Under the pieces are notes generated by a model, which was not told where the DNA came from, searched no databases, and saw only the letters and a list, made by a program, of their open reading frames with translations. DNA of 32,595 bases, taken from contig JBNGIS010039238.1 in the NCBI GenBank assembly GCA_049999725.1, positions 1 to 32,595 on the forward strand. The letters are read 5' to 3'. Source of the stretch: Haplomitrium mnioides (lineage: Eukaryota > Marchantiophyta > Haplomitriopsida > Calobryales). A program made the translations under genes and the position numbers. Shown here piece after piece: positions 10,241 to 21,140 of the stretch (within the stretch, counting starts at the first letter, position 1; each line of letters opens with the position of its first letter).

Positions 10241-10659
10241 TGAGGAGAAGAAAGATGGATCTACGGGGGAATCTGTGGAGATTTTGTGGAGTGGGTTCCG
10301 TTGGGCACTTCGGAACTCGGTTCCGAAGAGCCTCTTTGGACTTGGTTCTACGGGAATCTGCGGAATATCTTCCTACAAGATTCCTCGGATCTCCCCGTTG
10401 AAGTTACCATTGACCTTGTCTTTTGCTCGACCAACTGCATGACACGTGACGCCTTCTCCCATTCCGTGGTAACGAGATTACCGAACAGTGAAGCCACGCG
10501 TCGTCGTCTCCTATTCTGAGCTAACGGGATTAACTACTGTTTTGCGGATTGGGCTCGTGGGGGCAGCACGCAAGGGGAGTATACATCAACGACCTTCGAA
10601 TTCTTTCGGGTTGATGCACATGAAATCTCACAGCGCGAGGCGACTGCATGCGAAGGGGA

Positions 10660-11235
10660 ATCGCAATGAGGGGGCATGATCAAGAATTCAATCACAAGAC
10701 CAAATGAAACAGGGGTACTCGCTCCAGGGGGCCAAGGGGATTCAGACGTGAACTGGAGGGGCGCCGAGGATTGCAAAGTGAGGAGCTCTAGATGCTCGGG
10801 CGATCCAAAGAACTCATCCTTGCCGGTGGACTAGAGCGGAGGATTACTGATACAAGGTCTTGATTGAATTCTAACCAGCTAAGATTTCGAGAGAGGCCAC
10901 CATGGGAGGACTTGAGGTCATCTCTGCATTCTCTATAAAGGAGCATCACGATCTGAGGACAAGGAAATTGCAATGAGGAGCGGTTGGAGTGGGAATTTAG
11001 TGGGAAACAACGTGAAGTAGGGGTACTAGCTCCAAGGGGCCAGAGGGATTCAGATGTGGATTGGAAGGGCGCCGAGGATTGAAGAGTGAGGAGCTCTGGA
11101 TGCTCGAGCGATCCAGAGAACTCATCCTTGCCAGTGGACTAGAGTTGAGGGTTACTGATACGATGGTTCAAAGGGATTCCGGCTAGTTGTGACTTCGGGA
11201 GAGGCCGCCAAGTGAGGAGCTTGGGGTTGTCTGTG
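10660..11235 (+). repeat. 310-bp tandem dimer in LTR, copy C
   Basis: Monomers start near 10663 and 10971. The second carries the best version of the internal palindrome, CTCTGGAT (11094-11101) and ATCCAGAG (11111-11118) with a GCTCGAGCG loop. The dimer lies directly upstream of the R-U5 ending at 12229. Confidence 0.75.
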
Positions 11236-12229
11236 CCATTCCTTGTGTGTGAACATCAGCCCAGAGTGTTCAAAGGACCTCTGGTGTGTTTCTTCAAGAA
11301 GATGTTAAAAAAGGGGGGGCTGTGCTAGTGCCTGCACACTACGCGGGATGACCCGTTGAGGCTCGAGGGTGGAGTGGGCTACTTGCAGCTGGTAAAGCTA
11401 TCTTCTAGAGGCGGAAGTCAAAGAAACTCTCTTTCTAGCTTGAGGAAGTAAAAGCAAGGCTTCTCGCGAGGGAAGTTAAAAAACTATCTGGAGAGGAGGG
11501 TGTGTGGGTTGTTGGGCTGCACGTTGTAAGGCAGCGGGACTCATAAGGGAAGTATTATTTGGTAGAAATTCATAGGGCCTTCAAGGACTCTGTATTCTCT
11601 TGCACATAGTGTATAAATTGTTTGTTCATATCTGTGTAGTTAGATTTCCTTTCTGCATTGTGTTCTAGAGTTGTATTAGATTAGGAGACACAGATCAGCT
11701 AAGCAAACCCTGGGAACAGCCTTGAATGGGGAGTCTAATCCCTTGACACAAGTCTGGCATCCAGAAGGTAAATGCTCTATGGTATGATTCTGTTGCATAG
11801 ATTAGGACTTAGTGCATTAGGATAGTTAGGATAATTTGTTCTAGCTCTGTAACAACCCTGAGAGGGAGAGTCCATCCTTTTTTATTGTTCAATGGTGTAT
11901 GTCACCAACACTCATTCCGCCCCAAGCACAAAAAAGGTGGCAGGGTCTGAGTTATTAGGCCCTTGGAATAAAGTGCAGGAATTGCACACAAACCAGCAGG
12001 GAGGTGATGGATATAAACCTGGGGATGGTTGAATGACTGACTTGAGTATAAGAAGAAGAAGAGTGAGAGGTTCACATAAGGCCTGTAAGGAGAGGAAGAG
12101 TCCTTAAGGTTTGAAAGTGGTAACTAACAAGAGGCCATCTCAAAAAAGAACCTGAAAGCCTGTAAACTGTCCTCCCATTTGCTCAAAGCAGGATCTCAAA
12201 AGGTTAAGGCTTGAAACAAGGGAGCGACA

Positions 12230-13959
12230 GTATGCTCTCACTTCGCGCTCAATGGCCATAACGACTATTCATCGGATCGGGCGTCGGGTGAGCAACGCGC
12301 GATGGGGGTATACATCGATGCCATTCAATTTTGTTCAGGTTGATGCACAGGCAATCTCAAGGTGCGAGGCAACTGCATGCGAAGGGGAATCGCAACGAGG
12401 GTGGGCTGGATTGAGAATTCACTAACAAGACCACGTGAAGCAGGGGTACTTGCTCCAGGAGGGTAGGGAGATTCGGACATGGACTGGAGGGGTGCCGAGG
12501 ATTGTAGAGTGAGGAGCTCTAGATGATCGAGCGATCTAGGGAACTCATCCTTGCCGGTGGACCAGAGCGGAGGCTTACTGATGCGGGGTCTCGATTGCAT
12601 TCTGGTTGGCTAAGACTTTGAGAGAGGCCACCATGGGAGGACTAGGGGTCGTCTTTGCATTCTCAGTGTAGGAGCATCATGATCTGAGGACAAGGAAATC
12701 GCAACGAGGGGTGGATGGAGTGGGAATTCAGTGAGGAACTACGTGAAGCAGGGTTACTAGCTCCAAGGGGCCAGGGGGATTTGGATGTGGACTCGAGAGG
12801 CGTTGAGGATCGCAGAGTGAGGAGCTTTGGATGCTCGGACGATCCACGTAACTCATCCTTGCCGGTGGACCAGAGCGGAGGGTTATTGATACGATAGTTC
12901 AAAGGGATTTCGGCTGGTTGTAACTTTGGGAGAGGCTGCCAAGTGAGGAGCTTGGGGTTGTCTCTGCCATTCCTTGTATGTGAACATCATCCCAGAGTGT
13001 TCAGAGGACACCCTGGTGTGTTTCTTCAAGTGGACCTCAAAGGGGGGGCTGTGCTAGTGCCTACGCACTACGCGGGATGACCCGTTGAGGCTTGGGGGTG
13101 GAGTAGGCTACCTACAGCTGGTAAAGCTGTCTTCTAGAGGTCGAAGTCAAAGAAACTCTCTTCCTAGTCTGAAGAAGTAAAAGCAGGGCTTCTCGCAAGG
13201 GAAGTTAAAAAACTATCTCGAGAGGAGGGTGTGTGGGTTGTTGGGCTGCAAGTTGTAACGCAACGGGACTCATAAGGGAAGTATCAATTGGTGGAAATCC
13301 ATAGGGCCTTCAAGGACTCTGTTTTCTCTTGCACATAGTGTATAATTTGTTGTTCATATATGTGTAGGTTAGATTTCCTTTCTGCATTGTGTTGTAGAGT
13401 TGTATTAGCTTAGAAGACATCAAGATAGTTGAGCACACTCTGGGAACAGCCTTGAAGAGGGAGTCCAATCCTTTGACACAGGTGTGATATCCTCGAGGTA
13501 AATGCTCTCTGTTCTAATTTTGTTGCATAGATTAGAACTTACTACATGCTAGGATTGTTAGGAATATTTGGACCAGTGCTATGACCACCTTGAGAGGGGG
13601 GGTCCAGACCTCTGGTAGTGTTCAATTGTGCAGGTCAACAACACCATTCTGCGCAAGCACAAATAAGATAGCAGGGCCTAAGTCATTGGGTTCTATGAAT
13701 AAAGCAGAAGAATCACACAAATCACAGCTAGGTGTTATGGATGTGGACTTGAGAATGGTTGAGTAACTGACTTGAGTATAACAAGAAGAAGAGTGGGAAA
13801 TGCATATAAGCCTGTAAGGAGAGGAAGAGTCCTTAAGGTCTGAAAGTGGTAATTGGCAAGCGGCCATCTCAGAAAAGAACCTGAAAGCCCGTAAACATGT
13901 CCTTCCCTGCACTCAAAACAAGGTTTGAAAAGGTTAAGGCCTCAAACAAGGAAGCGACA
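12230..13959 (+). repeat. Second internal dimer plus R-U5 unit of the 3' LTR
   Basis: This is the counterpart of 1786-3514. Both begin directly after a GCGACA end with GTATGCTCTCACTTCG and have the same order: short U3 piece, dimer, CCATTCCTTG motif, R with AATAAA, and an end in GCGACA or GTGACA. Because the joint is identical in both LTRs of the element, this tandem unit was already in the LTR when the element inserted. Confidence 0.7.
12385..12966 (+). repeat. 310-bp tandem dimer in LTR, copy D
   Basis: Monomers start near 12386 and 12698. In the first, the palindrome reads CTCTAGAT (12517-12524) and ATCTAGGG (12534-12541). The inner G-C pair of the consensus is therefore A-T here, with one new mismatch at the end. 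The second monomer is more damaged. Confidence 0.75.
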
Positions 13960-14519
13960 CAACCTCAGAGAGCTCAAAGAGATTCACTGGACACATGGCG
14001 GCGTGGCGGAGTCCGTTGGATTCCACGGAACCAAGTTAGGGTGTCGTTCCGTCTTCCCCTTAGAAAAGAGCGTCAGACGGCACAGCTTCGGATTACATGG
14101 CACTTTAGGAGAGCCCGTTGGATCCTTCAGGTCAGAGAGGAGTCAACCATGGAACTAGGTCAGCCCGTCGGTCTGCCTTCCCATTGGAAAACAGCGTCGG
14201 ACGGCATAGCTTCGGAGTACGTGGCACTCCAGGAGAGTGTCAGCCGGGCATTAAGGTACTTCATGCAAGATTTTCAAAAAAATGCTTCCAATAGACACAA
14301 ACAAGGCTCAAGACATGTTGAGGAGTAAGTAAAAATAAAAGGATAGAGATAAAAAGAAATAAAACTACTCTAATTGTCGAGGGCCAAGCCAAGCCCACTA
14401 ACCTTGTATCTAACAGACAATCTAACTCGGAGGACAGTCTACCCTTGGGGGGGGGTTTAGCCTTGAACTAGGTTCGTCCAAGGTCAAAGAGGGGATATGC
14501 GGTGGCCTTACACTCCTCT
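13960..14519 (+). repeat. U3-like segment X, right copy
   Basis: This is colinear with 3515-4079. The hairpin module appears at 14171-14202 (GTCTG/CGGAC, closed with one wobble pair), with ACGTGGC at 14219-14225. The frame open in the left copy is also open here to 14328. The two translations differ at about one in six residues, in line with unselected drift. A run of nine G lies at about 14447-14455, and similarity to the left copy ends at 14519. Confidence 0.65.
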
Positions 14520-14900
14520 AGGGGGCTGCCTCTTGAAATAAGTTAAGAGTGAGGGGTTTATATATTCCTTGTGCCTTCTAGAGAAGAACTTATGGGATAA
14601 TCTCTCAAGTTGACGTTCGACGAGCAATCAGCTGTATGGCGAGGGAGAGGATGACCGTGAGCAGGCGGAGGATGGATTGAATGTGAGGAAGGGATCGAAT
14701 TGCGAGGGAGATATTGATCAGGTGCAAGCCAAGGATCAGATAGAATTGCGGGGATTTTGAACCACCGACATCAAAAGTTTAAGAGGGGATTTCTTCCGAC
14801 AATTTGATCGCATGAGATTGAGGGGAGGAATTGAGAGAAGGGGAGAATTGGATGTAAGACTTGTGGATAGAATTGGCATTTGGAAACAACATTTTGATGG
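14520..14900. other. Unassigned interval with TATA-like site
   Basis: No coding region, LTR match or RNA gene is recognised. TATATATT at 14559-14566 follows the U3-like segment X and could be a core promoter of the LTR portion that is deleted from the 5' LTR at 4079/4080. That is inference. Position 14900 abuts the terminus of the minus-strand LTR, so the interval may instead include leader sequence of that element. I see no convincing primer-binding site. Confidence 0.4.
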
Positions 14901-17258
14901 TGTCTCTCCTTTGGTAGTTAACCTCCGAAGACCGCCCCTCTTTGGCAGGAAAAGGCTCACTTTTCAAGGGTTCAAGTTTTTTTATGAGATGGTCCTGCTG
15001 CAAGTTATCACTTTCAGGTCTTAAGAATGTTCCTTCTCACTTTACAGACTCTTTTCCTTGTTCAATTCTTTGTTCACACATTCATATATACCTCACAAGC
15101 TGCTCTGATCAATTTTCGAAGTGTATTTCAGGGATCCAAAATAAGATCCAAACTCAAAGTTTTACAATAGGGGATCAAGTTCTGGTATCCAAATCCTAGA
15201 GGGGACCTTCCCAGGGTGTTGTCTTCCTTTATAAGGCTTATTCGTAGACCCCCACTAAGATGAGATCCTACTTACTTCGGATCCGAAGTGTCTCTTCGAA
15301 AAATGCAAACATAAGATAAAAACTAACTAGACCCTGCACACACAACACCACACACTTCGCCAACGTTCCTCTAACTTGGGTTGACCTCTGCAACACAATC
15401 GTGACCTCTCAACACTCTCTTTCTCTATTTCTGCTGCCGCTCTTCTAATTCTCCCAAGATCATATCTTTACTGCCTCCCTTGCACTTCTGATCTTTATTC
15501 CAACAGTTCCGACCTTCTCATAAGTCCCACGATTTCAATCACACTTCCCACTCCTACCCACGCACCCTTCTCCAAATAGTCTTTTCAACTTCCCTCGCGA
15601 GAAGCCATGGTTTTACTTCCTCAAGATCGGAAGAGGTCTTGTTTAACTTCCACCTCTAGAAGACAGTCCTCTCGACTGTTGGCCACCCACTCCACCCCAA
15701 AGCTTCGATGGATCTTCTTACACCGTGTGCAGGCACTAATGCAGCTACTCCTCTTTGGCTTCCCTTGAGAGAATAAACTAGAAACACTCCTTGACGTTCT
15801 TGGGATTGTTGCTCCTGCACAGACTACACTGAGATGACCCCAAAGATCCCACTTTGGCAGCCCCTCCAATTTCCAGATGACCCAGACTCCCTTCAGCTTT
15901 CAAGTATCAATCCACCTCTGATGCTGGTCTACCCGCAGAGATGAGTACACCTGGATCGCTTGAGCCTCTAGAGCTCCCCGCCCAACGATTCCCAACGCCC
16001 CTCCAGTCCACCTCCACCCCTGCTAGCCTTCTGCTTGAGTTCACCTGCCTCAAGTGAAGCTTCAAGAAATCTCTCCTCCCTCTCTCGTGTGTCTTTCTTT
16101 CTTCTCTCGCTCTTACGACTTGCAAGCTTGCATTTGCACCAACCTCTTCCATCTGGCAGCGATCCCATCTATACTATTTTGCAGCGCGCGTCACTCTTAA
16201 CGATTTCTTGATCAAGAACACATCTTTCCTCCTCGCTGGACTTGGCCGTTTTTCTCGTTGGCCTCGGTTTCTTGAGAAGCTGACACCTGTCGGTCAGCTC
16301 ACGTCTAACGGTATCAATTGAAGCATTCAGGATCAAGGGAGGAAGATTTTTGGAGAAGTCTTGGCTGAACCCTACCTTCGATTCGTAGTGCCCTCCCTTG
16401 AAGATTTTCGACCAGGATCGCCTTGCAGCTTGACGCATCAGCAATCTCGTAGCAATCCCAATTGGAGTCCTTCGAAGTATCTTGTTGAGCGCGTATCTGT
16501 AGTTGGGTCGGAGAGGTTCTTCCCGTAGAGCGATTCGAAGGAATCCATTTGGAGAAGATTGGGCTGGCAACAGAAGGATCGCACAATGCATCTCGCGGTT
16601 ACCTCTCGATCATCCTGGATTTCCTCGCTCCCAGGATCCCGCGATCACTCGCGCACCTTCGCAAGCGCTCACGGACCCTTGCAAGCCGCCACGTGTTTAA
16701 AAAATCCCTCGGAACCTCGTCGTCGATTCGCGGAACCCCATAGTCGCCCTTCGGAACCCCGCCATCGCTTCTCGGAATTCCGCCACGTCATCCATTACCG
16801 CGCCGTCCAACGCCGCCTCGCAAGGGGGTAGGCAAATTGTCACATTGACCGGATTCCGTAGTTGACCCATCGCTGACCCGCAAGAACCCTCGGACCACCG
16901 CTAAACGCCTCGTCATTCGTCAAACAATTCACTCGTTGAGTAAGAACGGTACCTTTGGTCGCCGCTTCGAAAATCGCTCGTCATAAGAATTGAGGCTTCC
17001 TTCGCTTACTCTTTCCTCTACTTGATATAAGAACTATGGCAAACTCCTCGTGGATCCCTTTCAAACTTTCAGCGCGCCCTGTCCAACTTTCGTCCTCACC
17101 AATGCCAGAACTGCGAGAGGTCACCCTTTCGGCTCCTGGTCCCTTGCTTCTTCCTCTGGCCAGATCGTCGCTTCATCGTCTTTTCACTATCTTGATCTTC
17201 CATTGGCTGGAACTTCGCCTGATCACCTTTTCGGCCCTCTTGATCTTGTTTCGGCCGG
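14901..17258 (-). repeat. Minus-strand LTR remnant related to family II
   Basis: Read on the minus strand this is an LTR lacking about the first 1 kb of U3. The stretch 16700-17230 is the reverse complement of the U3 at about 18500-18960, including GTTCTTAT-type motifs and the hairpin module near 16780-16830. Positions 15580-15720 carry the reverse complement of the GAGGAAGTAAA and GAGGGAAGTT motifs. Positions 14970-15060 match the end of the R-U5 segment. It ends with TGTCTC at 14901, the complement of a GAGACA terminus. It is much more diverged than the plus-strand copies. Confidence 0.7.
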
Positions 17259-17342
17259 CGTCGACCGGGTATGTCTGAGTTTTTTCAAAATTTTAAAATT
17301 CTGAGCGTCTTAGCCTGGTTGATTTCTCTAGTTTGTGCTAGC
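17228..17342 (+). repeat. Gap-flanking 115-bp segment, left
   Basis: This carries the joint between the minus-strand LTR and a family II LTR start, plus the first 84 bases of that LTR. The same 115-bp segment recurs right after the gap at 17443-17557, with seven differences and no indel by my alignment. It either marks unresolved allelic or overlapping contig ends, or a real tandem duplication spanning the gap. Confidence 0.85.
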
Positions 17343-17442
17343 NNNNNNNNNNNNNNNNNNNNNNNNNNNNNNNNNNNNNNNNNNNNNNNNNNNNNNNNNN
17401 NNNNNNNNNNNNNNNNNNNNNNNNNNNNNNNNNNNNNNNNNN
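17343..17442. other. Assembly gap of exactly 100 N
   Basis: One hundred consecutive N, the conventional placeholder for a gap of unknown size. Any translation crossing it is meaningless. Confidence 0.99.
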
Positions 17443-17473
17443 TTTTCGGCCCCCTTGATCTTGTTCCGGCCGG

Positions 17474-20400
17474 TGTCGACCGGGTGTGTCTGAGTTTTTT
17501 CAAATTTTTAAAATTCTGAGCGCCTTAGCCTGGTTGATTTCTCCAGTTTGTGCTAGCCTATTGTGTGTTATTACATTTTGTTGTGATATTGTTGTTATGC
17601 CAATCCTGCACCTTTCTACTCTTTCCTCTTTCCCTTCTCTTCCTTTCTTTTCTACCTTTCCCTGTGGATGTCATGAAGCCTACAAGCCAAGGGGGAGCTC
17701 TATGGAATCCAGAGGGGTCAAGTAAGAAGGCTAGCAGGGTGATCAAAGGAACTTGCACCAATAGGACAAAGGCAGGGCTGACAAGGGGGTGCAAGAGGGA
17801 TCAAGCAGATGTGAGAGGGAGATCAGAAGAAAGGATCCAGCCACAATCGAGGAAGAATCCACGAGAGGTGTACGGAAGATGAAGGCGAGGGGGTGAATGT
17901 CGGGGTGTAGAATGGAGGAGTTAACCGTTTGGACCACTGCATCCTCGATTCACGACCATTCATGGTGCACCATACCTTGATAGATAGAAGAGCTCGAGCC
18001 GATCGCAGTGCAATTAAAATCGAAGAGATAAAGGCAGAACTAAGGAAGAATGACCTTCGACAAGTTAACCAACGGCCGTAGTCCCAAGGAGTCCGTAGAG
18101 CATTGCGGAAATGTGGCAGCCCACAGCACACCGAGGGATTTGACAGACAACGTGGCTACACCTACGGGTTCGAAGAGTTCGACAGGATCTAGCCTCCCTG
18201 CGTGGAGTGCCCCAGTTAATTTGGTTCGGAACAGCCACCCTAAGTGGAGAGACCACTTCACGGGGATTCGACGAGAAACCCAACTGGAGTCCAATAGAAG
18301 AGGTGCAAAACAGTGACTTATCATGGGCCCGGCCAAACAAAGGGCGAGCAAGGCGAAATGATGATCTATCGTTGATCCAACGAAGAGGGGGAATAGTTCG
18401 ACAGAGTAAAATCTGAAAGTTCGACGGGAGTCTATGGAGCGCATCGTTCTTATCACAAGGGGATTCCGAATCGGCCATATAGCGAAGGTCTGACCAGATG
18501 AAGAGCGGAGGGTGCCGAAAAAATGATGGAGTGACGATCCAGCCAGAAGAAGAAGCAAGAGACCAGAAGCTGAAAGGGTGACATATCATAGTTCTAGAAC
18601 TGGCGAGGACAAAAGTTCGACGTGGCAACGCTAAAAGTTCGAAAGGGATCAGTGGGGAGCCAGCCATAGTTCTTATATCAAGCGGACGGTAAGTTAGGCG
18701 AAGGGAGCCTCAGTTCTTATTGGAGCGGGTGCGGAAACGGCGATAACAGGTAACGTTCTTACTCACCAAGGGACTATTTTGCGGATGACGTTGCATCCGC
18801 GGAAGAAGAGTCAGCGCGGGTCAACCGCAGAATCCAGTCAACTCCGTCGATCCGCCTATTCCTTTGCGGGGCAGTGTGGGACGGCGCGGCAATGGATGAT
18901 GCGGCGGGATTCCAAGAAGCAACGGTGGGGTTCTGAAGGGTGACTGTGGGGTTCTACGTAGCGTGGTGGGATTCCGAGAAGCGACGGCATGGTTCTGAGG
19001 CATTTTGCGGAAATGTGGCGCTCATGCGAGCCTCTGGGAATCTGCGAGAATATTAGAGATTCCTTGGGAATCTTGAAGCTTTGTGGATTACGTGGCACCT
19101 CTGCAGGCTCTGGGAATCTGCGAGAATATTAGAGATAGCTCAAGAATCTTGAGCTTTGCGAATTCCGAGGAATCCAATAGGCTCCCTTGACGCGCCACAT
19201 GTTAGTTGTCCGACATCGGATGAATCTTACGGGATGGCGAGTCCGAGGAATCCAACGAGCTGCCCCATAGCGCCACGTGTCCGATACCTGGTATTTGAAG
19301 GATCTCACGGGTGGTCAAGCTAAAATGAGGAAAAAATAAAGGAAAAAGGTATGTCCATTCAAATGTGGATTGCAAGAGCTATAGGTGTCGGTTTCACGTG
19401 AAATCAGTCTTGTTGGAAAGAAAACAACAAGGCGCAGCTGTTGGCAACATTTTCAGACTCTGAATCTGGTAAGAAACCCACCTGCAAGCTGTGCAAAAAA
19501 GGCGGGATGCACCTCTCGGTCGTCAGATAAGTGATTTAGGGACCTTCAAGGAAGGGCGGTGATGAATCGTCAAGTCTGGGAGGAGGAAAACAAGCCCGGA
19601 GATAGACTCGCTTGCTTTGAAGCTACATGGACTGTTTTTTTGTGCAGAAAAAGCAGGGGGATACGAAGGAGAGAGTTCTGTTGAGACCTTGGGTGAAGTA
19701 GGTGGACTCGTGAAGGAAGGCCATCACAAGGTGGAGGTGGACTGAGTAGGTGTTGGGAATCGCTGAGCAAGAGGCTCTAGAGGGTCTGACTACTCAGGTG
19801 TACTCACATTTGAAGGCGGACCAACATTTGGAGGTGGACCGACACTTAGAGGAGAAGAGGATTCTTTCGGTTTGTATTTCGTGAGGGGCAGCCAAGGGGG
19901 AGTCTTGGTGTCGCCTCAACTTTAGTTTGTGCAGGAGATCAGTCCAAGCAGCATTCAGAGAGTGTGCTGGTGCTACAATCTGGTGGAGAAGGGAGAGGAG
20001 TGGCCACGTTAGTGCCTGCGCACTGAGTGGAAGATCCAGCCAATTCTCGGGTGGAGTGGGTGATCCAACAGCTAGAAGGGTTGTCTTCAAGAGGTGGAAG
20101 TTAAGGGAAACCTCTTCCAAGCCTGAGGAAGTAAATTTAGGGCTTCTTGCGAGGGAAGTTGAAAAACTATCTAGCTAAGAGTGCGTGGGTGAGGAATAAG
20201 AGGAAGGCTGGAGTTGTGGAAGGAAAGTTGAGATTGGTTCTTGAGAGGTGAACAAGGAATGCAACGTTGGCAAGACATGGCGTAGGAGTAGATGTGTCTA
20301 TATTCATGTGTGTTGTTAGATTTGTGTTCTGTTTGTAGTTCTGTTAAGTTTTTAGTTTAGAAGGCCTACATTCCCTTTATCAAATCCTGAGGACACCATG

Positions 20401-20906
20401 GACAGGAGAAGTCACGACTAACAACATTTTATCGTGGTAATTGGATGTTGGAGCCTATTCCCCTTTTGTATACAAGGTGACTGAGTCCAGATCTGGGCCT
20501 CTGAAGTATATTTTAGAATCTATTTTGCAGCGTATTTATCCACTTCTGTGTGTTCTTGAGGAATGCATGTGAATGAGCAAGGTAGCTGCTGAAGGACTCA
20601 TCAAGAGGCCATTGTAGACCAGAACGAGATGCTCTGTTCTATCTGCCCCTGTCTTCCAAGTGGCACCTTTCGAGGTTAAGGCCTGAAGAAAGGGTGTGAC
20701 CTGCATATGTAGGCATTGGGGTGTTTGCTTGGGTGTTGTTCTTGGGTGTTGTCGAGGTTGTGTAGTCACTCCTGCGTTGGTAAATAGAAGTTGGGGTCCA
20801 ATTGGTGCAAAGCCCCTCTCATAAAATGTCCCGAAACACTAAGTCAGTCCTTAATCAGGGGAAACTCTGTCAAAAAAGAGTTAAGGCTCCGATGAGGGGG
20901 CTGACA
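17474..20906 (+). repeat. Family II LTR 1 (5' side)
   Basis: It begins TGTCGACCGGGTGTGTCTG and ends CTGACA at 20906, about 3433 bp. A primer-binding-site-like sequence follows directly. It is colinear along its length with 23432-26775. Over the first 247 bases I count 18 differences by eye, 15 of them transitions, so the two are old. U3 holds GTTCTTAY motifs (18446, 18669, 18713, 18755), AAGTTCGACGGG-like repeats, the AAGTGG inverted repeat and a hairpin module near 18858. The R-U5 part (about 19920-20906) is related to the family I R-U5 segments. Confidence 0.8.
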
Positions 20907-20918
20907 ATACAATTTTTT

Positions 20919-20936
20919 TGGCGATCACAGCACGAA
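20919..20936 (+). other. Primer-binding site, family II
   Basis: TGGCGATCACAGCACG follows the LTR end after a T-rich spacer. The second family II copy has TGGCGATCATAGC at 26788. It shares TGGCG with the family I site but differs afterwards, so the families may use different primer tRNAs. I cannot identify the tRNA. Confidence 0.55.
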
Positions 20937-21140
20937 AAAAGAATTCTGGAAAACTAACCTTGCATTAATTTGTTAAACTGAAGTGAAGCAAGGAAAAGAA
21001 TTCTGGAATTCTGGGAGCAACCTAGCACCAAAAGTGGAAGAAGACCAGAAGGAGAGAAAAGGTTTGCAAGGACCTGACACCAAACCGAGACCCAGTTATC
21101 ATCTTGCAAAGGGGTAAAATTTTTCCTCTCCATTGAGAGA
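20937..21140 (+). other. Family II leader
   Basis: Untranslated leader between the primer-binding site and the first ATG. It is shared with 26800-27009 and contains repeated GGAAAAGAATTCTGGAA-like blocks. No ORF or structure was recognised. Confidence 0.5.

Larger units (their letters stand above)
8321..14519 (+). repeat. 3' LTR of family I element, very long
   Basis: The LTR starts TGTCAG directly after the polypurine tract. U3 (8321 to about 10520) matches 27768-29594. It is followed by a 310-bp dimer plus R-U5 ending GCGACA at 12229, a second dimer plus R-U5 ending at 13959, and a U3-like segment to 14519. The part from 11414 is colinear with 970-4079 of the 5' LTR, which continues with another dimer and R-U5 before the PBS. 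That continuation is absent here, so the copy is 3'-truncated near 14519. Alternatively, the repeated R-U5 ends reflect several partial insertions, but the same joints occur in both LTRs. Confidence 0.7.

Noticed and set aside
9803-10243. 146-codon ORF over the U3 repeats
   Set aside because: The translation simply reflects the tandem hairpin modules. The related U3 near 29243-29527 is also open, as expected from repeat composition.
1-14519. The repeated units as a CRISPR array or satellite
   Set aside because: Repeat units are hundreds of bases long with LTR landmarks (terminal TGTC/GACA, AATAAA, PBS, PPT), and there are no short repeat-spacer units.
17271-17519. ORFs spanning the N run
   Set aside because: They cross an assembly gap, so the translation is undefined.
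18040-18667. Long antisense ORFs (172 and 200 codons) in family II U3, with a counterpart near 23998-24607
   Set aside because: They are antisense to LTR modules, overlap one another in different frames and show no recognisable domain. GC-rich repeats readily give such frames.
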